Source: Diphasiastrum complanatum
Lineage: Eukaryota; Streptophyta; Lycopodiopsida; Lycopodiales; Lycopodiaceae
Direction: 5' to 3'
DNA length: 64,000 bases
NCBI GenBank assembly: GCA_029204225.1
Contig: CM055095.1
Span: forward strand, 39,422,141 to 39,486,140
Position numbers and translations under genes: made by a program. Positions 1 to 11,700 of this stretch are shown piece after piece. The notes under the pieces are model-generated. The model did not search any database. It saw nothing but the letters and a program-made list of their open reading frames with translations, and was not told the origin of the DNA. How positions within the stretch are numbered: position 1 is the stretch's first letter; each line of letters opens with the position of its first letter.

Positions 1-55
1 GTTTGTTAAAAAGGGAGAAGAATAATTCATTTTAGCAGATTCATAAACTTGTCAT

Positions 56-158
56 TAAGGGGGAGTATTGTTGAAATAATGGCAGCCAAGTTTATGCCAC
101 AAATACTCTATGGAATGCTTAATGTAACTTGGCCCAAGAGCCATTCGCCCATGTAGGA
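56..158 (+). mobile_element. Copia-type polypurine tract and start of a 3' LTR (fragment)
   Basis: A purine tract (AAGGGGGAG at 57-65) is followed at 69 by TGTTGAA, the usual arrangement of a polypurine tract directly before an LTR that starts with TG. The coding part of this element would lie left of the window. The LTR cannot be followed beyond about 150, where LINE-like coding begins, so it appears truncated. Seen: the tract and the TG. Inferred: the assignment to copia. Confidence 0.4.
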
Positions 159-159
159 G

Positions 160-762
160 TAGGGCACGACATCTCTCTTATAGAAAACATTTTCAGCCAT
201 CATTTACAGTGAACAAGCTCGCCAATTTTGGATGAGACTCAATTTACAAAATTTTGGGTTGGGAGTGTGCCTTATTTATTGTTGCATGCTTAATCCTCCA
301 AAAACCTCCTTTGTTGTCATCATAGGGGCCTCATCATATGCTGACCTTTCAACCGATATTTCTAGGCGTGGAAAAATCTTACTTGTAGGAGACTTCAATG
401 CTTGAGATACATGCTGCTAGGTGAATTTACATGACGTGGAGATAGATCACCTACATATACAAGCTTTCGATAGTACAACATTGAGTATTCACACAATTTC
501 AGCTAACAAAGATGGACCAGTCAAGGCTCATTGTGAGCACTTGTTGCACTTGAGGGAGTTAAATGAGTTCGAGTTGACTATTACCACCACCTCCTTATCA
601 AATCATTTGTTTGAGTATGCACTTCCCCTGCCCGTCTCCTCTGTGAGGCTAGACATCAATACCACTCCTTACTTTGATGTAAGAAAGGTACCTACAAAGA
701 AGCTGAAAACGAGAAGCTCATTGCCTATTTTTCACTTCCTCGTCCGAGAAATTTTGACGTGA
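160..762 (+). pseudogene. LINE endonuclease (EEP family) remnant
   Basis: This is the first half of a decayed non-LTR retrotransposon polyprotein. From about 287 one frame reads NPPKTSFVVI, ASSYADLS and then LVGDFNA (about 385-405). GDFNA is the metal-binding motif of exonuclease-endonuclease-phosphatase nucleases, which nick target DNA for LINEs. Two stops follow at once, then an open stretch to 762 resumes the same protein (VNLHDVEIDHLHIQ, EHLLHLREL). An intact enzyme would be about 230 residues; here the start is missing and there are stops. The matching reverse-transcriptase piece lies 0.6 kb downstream in the same direction. The nuclease family is clear from the motif; the LINE clade is not determined. 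Confidence 0.65.
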
Positions 763-1379
763 GTTTCTTTCATATGGGCATAGTAGAAACCAAACTCATT
801 TGGTTGAGGGACCAAACTCGTTTCAAACACGTTTGAAACCTTTTTTTGAGCTTTTGTTTTTTGGAAGACAAAATCCATTTGTGGCTTATTTGTCATCTAT
901 TTTCAACAATATCATGTGCATGTTCCTACGCTCCTAAATGTAGCCTTTTCTATTGTATAACAAGAGATAAGCAATTTTGCCTACAAAATATTAAAAAGAA
1001 ATAAATTTTTGAAAGCCCTAAAATTGAAAAAAGTTTTCAAACGATTTTTCCAAACTTTTGAAACATGTTTCAAACATTTCAAGTTTGGACGTTTGGCTGC
1101 TACTAACCCTCCCCTACTTATAGACTTTTATATTTGAATCCAATAAGCTACCACCCTTTATACGATACCCATAGCCATCCCTATTATCGTCACATCCAGA
1201 TCCTCATAGCTTTCCCTGTTCACTCCTGAAATGGTACGTGAAGTCGTAAATAGGCTGAAACATATCACATCCTGTGGCATTGAAGACCTTGAGGCATCAG
1301 CTTTTTTCCATGTCACACACATTGTTTCCCCTATGTTGACGCTACAATAGTCTATGGCCTTCCTCCCACATGGTGTACT
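763..1379 (+). other. Decayed spacer within the LINE remnant
   Basis: AT-rich sequence with no recognisable domain. It includes a short run of degenerate TTTGAAAC/TTTCAAAC words at about 815-1095. It lies between endonuclease and reverse transcriptase pieces of the same orientation and probably represents the eroded linker of that polyprotein. Confidence 0.4.
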
Positions 1380-1730
1380 GACATCATCCATCCCATCCAC
1401 AAAAGGCCAATGACCCCATGAAGCTTGATACTTACCATAATATCATGATTGGGCACATAATTACCAAGTTGTATGGGACCATTTTGGAGATAGTTGTGAG
1501 CAGATAAGCAAAGATTCAACATCTACAAGTCATGGGACAAACAAGTTTCAAGCGACATCATTCTACCACAGATCATGTTCTCGCACTCAAAGCCATCATA
1601 GATGAAGCATGGCATAGGAAGGCATCATAAAGACCACCAAGAGTGCTATTTCTCAAAATATCAAACCAAAATCTCTATCGAAGATTATTATTAAAGAATA
1701 TATTGTTAACATGGAATTTCTTTCCTTGCA
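1380..1730 (+). pseudogene. LINE reverse transcriptase N-terminal domain remnant
   Basis: One plus-strand frame contains IMIGHIITKLYGTILE, then a stop, then VMGQTSFKRHHSTTDHVLAL and KAIIDEAWHRKA. This is the classic block of LINE reverse transcriptases around the finger domain (consensus ...YGTILE...GQAGFRxxHSTxDHxxxL). The catalytic FADD region is not found downstream, so only the first RT blocks survive. At least two in-frame stops show it is dead. It continues the endonuclease remnant at 160-762, making a single LINE insertion of about 1.5 kb. Family assignment by motif; clade unknown. Confidence 0.7.
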
Positions 1731-2609
1731 TCAACCTCTGATGATCCTAGTTTCCCACTAAGATCAAGTTGCTTAACTCAACCTACAAAGAAATGACTAG
1801 AACCACCAAACCCCTTCTTGCAATAGATTGGCCATAGATCTCATTATATATGATAAACCGACCTTTCTAAATAATTATAGAAATTCACAAAGTCAAGGGA
1901 ATATGAATATTCGTATTCTATATCCTTGGGTTTCCACTATTAATGCAAGGAGATAATTGACATTCAAAAATTGACTCATGGATCATAATGGATGAGATTA
2001 GCCTTTCATGTGACATCGTATAGTAACTACTAGATATTTCGCAAGGAATCACATAAAACCGGGTTATTCATCTCCTAATATTAAGAAATTCACAAATATA
2101 TTCCAGCAAGAGAAATAGATTTAAGGGTTTCCGATTTTGATATCCATAGGGGTCTAGACCAATACCTCAAAAATCTAACAAAGTACCCTATCATGATCAA
2201 TGGCTCTACACGTCCCTCACAATATCCGGCCTCACCATCGTCAACCAAATCTAATCGATATCAAATCTCCCATTTAAAATTGCCTACGGCCCATACCACA
2301 GGTTCTTCTTGCAAGAAGACCCTCAACTTCATGAACTTACCCTCCAGAGATCGAACAATACATCTGGAATGTCCTATAACCCGTATAGGAACTCAAACTT
2401 ACAACCATATCATTAGAGAACCCGTCTCTTAGATCTACTGTAGCCATTTATGAGAGACTCTCTCCCTACTAGGATCCTTGTGAATGATCCAATGGATCCT
2501 TTCCTGATCCACTAAGTTTACTCAATGATCTATTAAGTCCAGTAAAACACCTTAGAATTTTTTGGAACTCCCTGATTCTACATACTGCATGCATTACCTT
2601 TTTCTTGTC
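1731..2609. other. No recognisable gene
   Basis: AT-rich intergenic sequence. Short open frames occur (for example 2193-2432 on plus) but show no domain or codon pattern I recognise. Confidence 0.5.
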
Positions 2610-2985
2610 CATTCAAGAACTAGTAAGAGCTCGTAAATCAACTTGTGGTTGGAGTCATAGTACACTTGTGGACTTGAGATCCTAGAACTCGTAGAAGCCT
2701 ATAAGGCAACTCAGGAACTTTAGTTCCTAAAACTTGTAGGAGTTTGTAAGACAACTTGTAAACAGGTAGGAGTTTGTAAAGCAACTCGTGGGAAGGCTCG
2801 TGGACTTGAGTTACGAGTTCTTAGAACTCATAGGAATCTGTAAGGCAAACTCGTAGGAAGGCCTGTAAGAGCTTGTGTGCAACTCATAGGAGGTCATAAG
2901 AGCTTGTAAAGGAACTCGTAGCAAACTTGTTACTTGTAGTTGACAACTGGCTGACAAGTAAGAGCTCATAGGGAAATTCATTAAG
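2610..2985 (+). repeat. Degenerate tandem repeat of an ACTCGTAGGA-type word
   Basis: The stretch repeats variants of CTCGTAGGA and GTAAGGCAACT (for example about 2685-2710, 2735-2760, 2765-2800, 2825-2860, 2880-2940). Unit length is irregular, roughly 30-60 bases, and copies have drifted strongly. No coding potential is evident. It is a decayed minisatellite-like block. Confidence 0.55.
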
Positions 2986-3594
2986 AGGGTTCTACTAGTT
3001 ATAATGCGGACAACTTCAACTAATCATTGAATTAAATGTCTCGAGTAATTAACTTCATTTCACTTTTTCTTAGTTGGAATACCTTCCCCCTCAATCCAAG
3101 AGCGTGAAGTTCATTCAAACGTCAAAAATTTGCAACAATCCTTTAGATTGGTTAGTAGAACTTAGGCTTTGTTAATAACAAGTGCATTGCACGTTAACTT
3201 TGTGATTCAACTTTAGGGATATTGATCAATAACACCTGACAAACCAATGTTCCTTCGAATCATCTCTAAAAAGTACCGCATAATTGCATTTGGACAATGC
3301 CACCTACACAAGTGCTTTATATAACATGTTTGCCTTGCTTATTTTGTCCTCAAAGTCATGCTTTATATAACATGTTTGCGTTGCTTATTTTGTCCTCAAA
3401 GTCAACTCTTCCAACACATCAATGTTCAGAAGTTAAGTTTGCTTTCATTCTCTCACAAAGAAGGTGAAGGTGCATCTTACATTTGATGTTTTACCTCAAA
3501 TCACAAAGTCCTACACATGATGATAAAACTCGGATGTAAACCAAACACTTTCTCGATTTAATTTCATTGCTTGGCGGATGGGAAAACAACATAC
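2986..3594. other. Region downstream of PLP3 exon 2; third exon not found
   Basis: On the minus strand this would be intron or 3' sequence of the PLP3 gene. I searched it for the conserved continuation of the protein (the CGLL and IPNYPD blocks) and saw none. Apart from the 46-bp tandem duplication at 3314-3405 it holds nothing recognisable. Confidence 0.45.
3314..3405 (+). repeat. Tandem duplication of 46 bp
   Basis: Two adjacent copies, 3314-3359 and 3360-3405, each starting GCTTTATATAACATG, differ at one or two bases. This is a recent local duplication in noncoding sequence. Confidence 0.9.
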
Positions 3595-4249
3595 CCATCT
3601 TTATAGAGGTGCACAACCACCCAAACATCTGAAGGAGCTTGAGAAACTTCTCTCACAAAATCAGATCCACTTATGGGTAGGACGGATCCATATCGTGCCT
3701 TCTTTGAGATCTCTTTCAGTTCTGCCAACCTTTTTTTTCTACATAGCCACAATGACAACTACCTTAAGATAATCCTCAAAGATTCTGAACGAGATTGAAG
3801 TCCCTTGTTTGTGCTGATCGACAAAGTTTAAACAATGGTGGCATAAAGTAAAACCCTAATAGTTCAGCATCACAGACTTGGGACATTCTACTAACACATG
3901 ATACCGCCTGCTGTTTGAAACACATAATGAGACTGACTTGTATCATATACTGAGCACTAAGAATAACAACGCAATTATGATGGATGAATGAATGAATAGC
4001 TAACCGATACTCTTCCAAAAACCGATCATCATCAAGATCCAAATCATCCTCCAGCTCCTCTAACTCTTCCATCGTTTTGGTATCCATCCATTGCTTGTCC
4101 TTCGAGGAATCGTCATCCGAAGCCGGAGCCCATGGCTCGGGCCGTGGCACTGGAGGTTTTGGGGGTAAGTTACCAAGCCGTCGTTGTATGTCATCCCACT
4201 CCGTGCTGGTGCCCTCCACATCTTTGTAAACAAAATGGTAATCCGTCAT
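3595..4249 (-). CDS. PLP3: Phosducin-like protein 3 (PLP3), exons 1 and 2 only
   Basis: PLP3 is a cytosolic thioredoxin-fold protein that assists CCT chaperonin in tubulin folding. Exon 1 (4249 down to 4005) starts at the ATG of MTDYHFVYKD; it carries QWDDI-like EWDDIQRRLGNLPPKPP, an acidic hinge (LEDDLDLDDDRF) and FLEEYR. A 266-bp intron (donor CG|GTTAGC, acceptor TGTAG) splits the Arg codon. Exon 2 (3738 down to 3595) reads KKRLAELKE, GSVLPISGSDFVREV and DVWVVVHLYKDG and ends at a GTATGT donor. Both introns keep frame exactly. This is the first 130 or so of about 230 residues: the helical N-terminus and the start of the thioredoxin domain. The remaining exons are not seen in the next 3.6 kb, so the gene either has a long intron leaving the window or is truncated. 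No stops or frameshifts in the exons. Family identity is sure; functionality is open. Confidence 0.85.
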
Positions 4250-4740
4250 CTCTTTCTTCTGCACCCCTGATCGCCTTTCCTAGTGTCTCTATCTCTACTC
4301 CTAAGGCACTTAGAATTGCGCAACTGAACACTGCATTGGTCTGAAAAACACAGGAAAAAGAAAAGCAGCAAAGAAATTCTCAGTGTTAGCAAGCAATCCA
4401 AAGGATAATGAGAATAAGCATACTGGCAGCATTTTGAGAGATGATGAAAAGGGAACTGGGTGGTATATGCTTAACCTGATCAGAAATTCCGCCAGCGCTC
4501 CTGCTGCTGCTTTTGATCAGCCATTGATCGAGCTTTTCGATGAATCAAGCAATCAATTCCAGCTTTGTCCAAAATTTCCCCCACAAAAAAAATTAGGTCT
4601 ATTTTTTTATGTTTGCTGAAAGGTGAGATTTCACTCTTTAGGTCATTTTTGACGTAATAAACCCATTTTGAAGACCTAACAAACCCATTTTGAAGTTCTT
4701 TGGACTGTATTTGCTCTCTCTCATTTCTCACTCATTTTGA
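4250..4740 (-). promoter_or_regulatory. PLP3 5'UTR with spliced leader intron and a short upstream ORF
   Basis: Reading the minus strand, a strong acceptor (a pyrimidine tract ending TTTTTCAG at 4341-4348) precedes the exon that holds the PLP3 start codon, and a fitting donor (CAG|GTTAAG) lies at 4475. This gives a 135-bp leader intron, 4341-4475. The preceding leader exon contains a 14-codon upstream ORF (about MADQKQQQERW) that ends just before the donor. A leader intron and uORF are common in plant housekeeping genes. Transcription start is not determinable; a (C)AATT-rich stretch upstream at 4570-4740 is the likely promoter. Confidence 0.5.
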
Positions 4741-4850
4741 GAGCCCCCTCTAGCATGGCCACATGCATTCTCCTATTTCTCACTCATTTTGAGAGCCCCC
4801 TCTAGCATGGCCACATGCATTCTCCTGCATCCGGGCCTCCAGTTTGGGAA
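4741..4850 (+). repeat. Tandem duplication of about 60 bp
   Basis: The segment beginning CATTTCTCACTCATTTTGAG occurs twice, starting near 4720 and 4777, each followed by AGCCCCCTCTAGCATGGCC and ATGCATTCTCCT. The copies are almost identical. Noncoding, next to the PLP3 promoter side. Confidence 0.8.
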
Positions 4851-5046
4851 GTACAAGCTTAGCAAACACATCAATTTTTCGAAAGCTTGCATGTCTCGGA
4901 GGTTCTAGTTAAGGTAGTTCTTGGATGTGCACATCTCAAAACCACTTTTTTGGACATCCAGGATGTACATTGAGTTCCTAGATGTGCACATTCGGATTTA
5001 CATGACATCCCAGAAGTTTGAGATGAAAAATGATACATGTGGCCAT

Positions 5047-5098
<52 letters not shown>
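5047..5098 (+). repeat. (TC)n microsatellite, about 26 units
   Basis: An uninterrupted TC dinucleotide run. Overlapping open frames of Ser-Leu or Arg-Glu repeats are artefacts of this tract. Confidence 0.98.
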
Positions 5099-6855
<1,757 letters not shown>

Positions 6856-7580
6856 TTGAAAACGTGTCTAAAAGTCAAAAAGCAAATGAACAAGACATCT
6901 TCGAACATGCCTTCAAGTAAAATCTTGGACCAAGCATACTTGGAACTCCATCTTGGCATCGACAAAACTTCAATGAGTTACTTTCCATGGTGGGATATTG
7001 GGGACTACCAAAAAAAGTTTAAAACTTTGACATATGATGAAACAACCTATATGCGAAGTGCGAGATATAGCTTCCAAGCTACATCTCAGGAAGAAATTTT
7101 ACTCTCTCAAGATGGCGAATGGTGATTCCCTACATAATCACATCAATCAATTCAAGAACCTGCTAAGGCAAATGGCCACTGTCGGATCTGTCATAGACGA
7201 TCAAGACACGATGATACAACTGCTTACAAGCTTGCCAAGCTCATACGACAGTTGGGTGATGATCATCACGACACATCCAGAACTAACTCTTTTGAGAGTC
7301 ATTACTATGTTGTTGTAGGAAGACACGCGGAGGAACGAAGCCTCAAGTTCCTCAGCTGATTCTCACGCTTTATACACCAACAAGAGCACGACTAAGCCGA
7401 AGAAGAAGGAAGGCCCGAAGCAATCAAAGCCAGACCAGAAACTAGCATAGCAAAAAGAACAGTCAAATCCGCAGACGAAAAAGAAGCTGTTCTGCAGATA
7501 CTACAAGTGAAACAACCACAAAATTCAAGATTGTTGGATATCGCAAGCAAAGAACAACAGCAAGGGACAATCGAATCAAG
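6856..7580 (+). pseudogene. Copia element 1: gag remnant
   Basis: Retroviral-like capsid/nucleocapsid region of a Ty1-copia element. One frame gives KILDQAYLELHLG; a second (7034-7318) gives INQFKNLLRQMATVG and LTSLPSSYDSWVMI, the conserved gag block before the nucleocapsid. A decayed zinc knuckle (CRYYK, NNHKIQDC, with a stop in it) lies at about 7494-7535. The frame shifts at least twice and has stops near 7318 and 7448. The same gag block is found in copia element 6 at 57.4 kb, so the two belong to related lineages. Confidence 0.75.
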
Positions 7581-8197
7581 TGGCAAATACAGCTACGGAA
7601 GCTCCACAGCCTATTCAAGAAACGAATCATGATGCCTTCATGACCAGCCATCAAGGAGCATTCGGTGACAGTTCTTGGTTCCTGGATTTCGGGGCCACTC
7701 AGCACATGACCAGTCTCATTGGCTGTTTCGAGTCCTATACACCTTACAATACCAAGAAATATGTTCACCTTGGCGACAATAGCACACAAGCTATTAAAGG
7801 TGAAGGTACTATGAGATTGAGCTTTGCAAATGATCAGTCTAAGCTACTTTCTAAAGTCCTGTATGTACCAAATTTATCTATGAATCTGCTCTCTGTAAGC
7901 AGAATCACAGATCTAGGACATAGAGTAGAATGTGATCAGTGCAAAGTAGTTGATAGGATAGGCAAGATGCTAGCACTTGGAAAGAGACATGGATACTTGT
8001 ATAAATTGAGTCATTCCTTTTCTGCGTCTAGTCAGGCGCTCAGTACTTCTATTCATGCAAATAAAAGTTTACTCTGGCATTATAGACTTGGTCACTTGAA
8101 TCATGCTGTTGTACAACAAATGTTAGACAATCTATTGTTCTTGATCTCGACTATCCTCATGATAAAGTCGAGTTACTTGTCTGTCAAGACTGTCTAG
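7580..8197 (+). pseudogene. Copia element 1: protease and integrase zinc-binding domain
   Basis: The retropepsin active site appears as WFLDFGATQHMT (about 7677-7712). The usual D-S-G triad reads D-F-G, which should abolish or severely reduce proteolysis. The flap/C-terminal region VLYVPNLSMNLLSVSRI is well kept. LLWHYRLGHLNHA (about 8070-8110) starts the His-His-Cys-Cys domain of integrase; the following CxxC half is present but in a shifted frame (VCQDCLVGKQT at 8176-8210). Dead through a frameshift near 8140. Confidence 0.85.
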
Positions 8198-9196
8198 TTG
8201 GTAAACAGACTAGAAAACCATTTAAATCAAGCCATCAGCATATTGCTAGAGGATTGTTAGACATTGTACATTCAGACATTTGTGGCCCAATGAAAAATTC
8301 TTCGTTGAAGGATACAAAGTATTTTATAACTTTTATTGATGAATTTTCTAGAAGGACTATGGTGTACTTTATAAAGAAGAAATCAAAAGCCTTCAACTAC
8401 TTCAGAATCTTCAAGGAGCATGCAGAAAAGGAGACTGGAAGGACGATCAAGGCCCTAAGGTCAGACAATGGTGGAGAATACATCTCTATCAAGTTTAAGA
8501 GTACTACCAAAGCCAAGGCATTGAGCAGCAATTCATCACTCCTTACAGTCCTTAGTCTAATGGCTTAGCCAAGAGGAAGAACCGCACCCTGTTGAATCAG
8601 CCAAATGTATGCTAGCACATGCATCGTTGCCCAAGAGATTATGGGCCGAAGCTATCTCCACTGCAGCTTACGTCCAAAACAGATGTTCAAACAAGGCCCT
8701 CTCAGGCAAGACACCCCACGAGATGTGGACAAGCTCTAAGCCTTCTGTGAAGAACCTAAGAGTGTTTGGATGCGTTGCCTACGCGCAGATTCCAAAAGAC
8801 ACGAGGAAGAAATTGGACTTCCAAGGTCTCAAGACCTGCATCCTGATTGGATATACTTCATCTGATAATACATACAAGCTGTATGATCCTGATACCCAGC
8901 AAATTTTGTATAGTCGGGATACAGTCTTTATCGAGGATCAGTTCATCAACATCAAAGGCAAAGATATTTCTCCAGAAGAACCTTCATCACCTGCCATTGA
9001 CACGACTGTCCGAGCTTTTGGCTCAGGCGTGTCCATTGTTGACCCACTTTTTGACAACGAATTAGACGAAGATGTTGTTGCTACCCAGCAACAAGTCCCA
9101 GGAGTGGTTCATCAGTCAAATCCTCCCAGAATATCAAGTCGAGTGTGCACACAGCCCACAAGGTATACTCCCGAGTCTGCATGTCTCTTGATATAG
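8198..9196 (+). pseudogene. Copia element 1: integrase catalytic core and C-terminal domain
   Basis: The core starts VHSDICGPMKNSSL (first catalytic Asp at about 8274), continues FITFIDEFSR and RSDNGGEY (second Asp about 8465). A stop and frameshifts follow. At about 8555-8590 the block that normally reads NGVAERKN reads NGLAKRKN, so the catalytic Glu has become Lys. From 8609 the frame gives KRLWAEAISTAAYVQNRC, KTPHEMWTSSKPSVKNLRVFG and CILIGYTS, the conserved region after the core. A linker of low complexity (EEPSSPAIDTT) leads to the RT. Not active. Confidence 0.85.
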
Positions 9197-10310
9197 GAAC
9201 CGACGACAGTCGAAGAGGCACTCTGCCAATCAAACTCTGATCTCTGGAGAGAAGCTATGGATAGAGAGCATTCCTCTCTGATCAAGAACCAGATGTGGTC
9301 AGTAGTCGAAGCTCCTATTGGCTGCAATATCATTGATTGCAAATGGATCTTTAAGATCAAATACAATGCCAACAAAGCAATTGATCGAAGGAATGCAAGA
9401 CTGGTAGCACAAGGATTCACTTAGATCCCCAATGTCGACTACAACGAGACTTTCAGTCCAATAGTCAAGCATTCGTCAATCCGAGCACTCATGTCTTATG
9501 CTGCAGCTGCCGACCTCGAAGTACATCAACTTGATGTGCAAACAGCCTACCTGAATGGAGTTATACAATAAGACATCTACATGATCCAGCCCGAAGGATA
9601 CGTTCTGGAAGGTATAAAAAATCATGTTTGTAAACTCCACAAAGCACTTTACGGCTTGAAACAGTCTGCCAGAGCTTGGTTTTAGAGGATCAACACATTT
9701 CTCATCGAGCAAGGATTCAAACCAAGCACTGCTGATTGCAACATCTATTCCAAGTCAGTGCAACAATCCTTCATTATCATCACCTTATACGTGGATGATA
9801 CGTTGCTCTTCAGCAATAATACCAATTTGGTCAAGGATTCTAAGCAGATGATATTTTCAGAGTTCAACATGATTGATCTGGACGAAACTCACTTTTGTCT
9901 GCGCATTCAGATCCACAGAGACAGAGCGATACGACTGATTTACATCATCAACAAAGGTATCTTCACAATGTTCTTAACAGATACAATCTAATGAATTGTA
10001 AATTAGCTCACTCACCGATGGATCCAGGCCTGCATTTATCAAAGGACCAATGTCCCCAGACCAAGCAGGAAGAGGCAAATGAGAGAGTATCCTTATCGAT
10101 CGATATTTGGATCTCTCATGTACGCAATGGTATGTACAAGACCAGATATCTCTTTTGTAGTAGGCTCACTCAACCAATATAAGGCTAATTCTGGCATTAC
10201 CCATTGGAAGGCTCTCATAAGAGTCATGAGATATATTCGAGCTACCATGGACCAGTGCATCTGCTATGGAGATGTTGGCAACGACAATCTTCATCAGCTC
10301 AGTGGATATT
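9197..10310 (+). pseudogene. Copia element 1: reverse transcriptase
   Basis: RT blocks in order: IIDCKWIFKIKYNA and ARLVAQGFT (stop follows), VDYNETFSPIVKHSSIRAL, LDVQTAYLNG (stop), HKALYGLKQSARAWF (stop), then ITLYVDDTLLFSN with the catalytic YVDD intact at about 9790-9802. Then FSEFNMIDL (about 9860), and the thumb/connection YPYRSIFGSLMYAMVCTRPDISFVVGSL at about 10082-10165. At least four in-frame stops and one frameshift break it. It lies in order after integrase, the gene order diagnostic of Ty1-copia. Confidence 0.85.
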
Positions 10311-10780
10311 CTGATGCAAGCTAGGGAGGAGATGTAGACAATTGTAAGTTCACATCTGGATTTACATTCGTCTTCAACGGTGGTCCTGTCTCATGGAACA
10401 GTCGTAAGCAATTCTCTATTGCACTTTCTTCTACAGAAGCAGAATACATTGCTGCTTCTCAATCTATTAAGAAAGCGTTTTGGTTGAGAAATTTACTGTC
10501 AGACATTACTCTGTATCTGTACAACTCCACAATTTTATTCTGTGATAATCAGAGTGCTATTGCCTTATCGGCCACCCCTAGATTTCACTCTTGGAGTAAG
10601 CACATTGAAATCAGATATCACTACATCAGGGGCAAAGTTCTCAACAAGGAGGTGAGTTAACGTACTGTAGAATGCAGGACATGGTTGCAGATATATTCAC
10701 GAAGGCATTAAGTGTCAATGCACACAACAAATTTTGTGCATTGCTCAGTCTGAAGATCAAGGCATTTACGGATCTAGATT
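10311..10780 (+). pseudogene. Copia element 1: RNase H
   Basis: Frames give SGYSDAS, then GPVSWNSRKQFSIALSSTEAEYIAAS (about 10383-10455), WLRNLLSD, then SWSKHIEIRYHYIRGKV and ADIFTKAL (about 10690-10710). These are RNase H blocks of copia elements with their acidic residues D and E still visible. The frame ends shortly before the poly-G tract that replaces the polypurine tract. Stops occur at 10321 and near 10660. Confidence 0.8.
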
Positions 10781-10817
10781 AAAGGGGGGGCGGGGGGGGG
10801 GGGGGGGGGGGGGGGGG
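10781..10817 (+). repeat. Expanded poly-G tract at the polypurine-tract position
   Basis: An AAAGGGGGGG start followed by a single C and some 26 further Gs sits exactly where a copia polypurine tract should be, right after the end of RNase H. Ordinary tracts here have 4-6 Gs. It is either replication slippage within the tract or an assembly artefact. Confidence 0.85.
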
Positions 10818-11700
10818 TTTGGATTTATCTCCTCTACTCTCCTATATCCTATTTTAATCTGCCTCCATTCATGCTGCATTTTTATTCATGTTGTTGCACA
10901 GTCTGCATATTTACATGTAAAATAAGACAAGCGAAAAACTCGACTGTCTGCATAAATACAAGTAAATTTCCACAGGCAAAAAAGATGAAAAATGCGACAC
11001 TGTATTTTTACACATGATTTGTGACAGGCGAAAAAGACGACACTGCCTTACAAAATGCCGAAGGTGCCCTAGGAAAAGCGAAGGCACCTTGTAAATTAAA
11101 TCCTAAGGCATTTCGTCAGAGTGTCGCATTTTTCGCATCTTCATCAACGTTCATTTCAGCAATGGCTAACGTCGCGGCCTTTTCACACTCATCCCATGCA
11201 ACTATGCTAACAGATTTGACAACGACAGTAGCGACCCACGATCTCCTACAGACAGCACATCCACTTTGTACTTTCTTCATCTGCACACCTGTAAAATTGT
11301 GTATATATATTGAATACCACTTGCGTATTTAAAAAAGCGTGTGTGAAAATAATTGCATCAGAAGCTTATCAGAAATAGCTGAAGTAGACCTTGCACATTG
11401 ATTCTTTTGTATTGTCAATAATAGGTTCATCCTCTTTTACAGATTGAATTAGCTTTGTAGAGCACGCGGTTTCATCCGCTATTGTCTTGTGCTCCACAGC
11501 ATTATTGACATGTATATTTTGCTATACTTAATCTGATAACAAATCTGTTGATCTGCGTTCAGATTTGTGTCGATATTGCTACACTTTTCTTCAGTCTGTC
11601 TAACTCTCTTATTGATAAATCCAGTAATCTATTCTTAGTGAATTATTATTAGTCTAGCTGTTGACAACTAATATTTAGTCTTGCCTTTTGCGACTAATTA
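10818..11700 (+). mobile_element. Copia element 1: probable 3' LTR (U3 repeats and TATA)
   Basis: Position after the polypurine tract implies a 3' LTR. The upstream part has repeated TTTTCGC/GCGAAAA words and GCCGAAGGTGCC (about 11057-11068), both also present in LTR sequence of element 6 (53.2-53.5 kb). A TATATATAT at 11302-11310 could be the promoter. The right end cannot be placed and the 5' partner LTR is not recognised, so boundaries are inferred. Confidence 0.45.

Noticed and set aside
1158-1400. Minus-strand 80-codon open frame
   Set aside because: It lies opposite the LINE RT remnant, whose plus-strand frames carry recognisable motifs.
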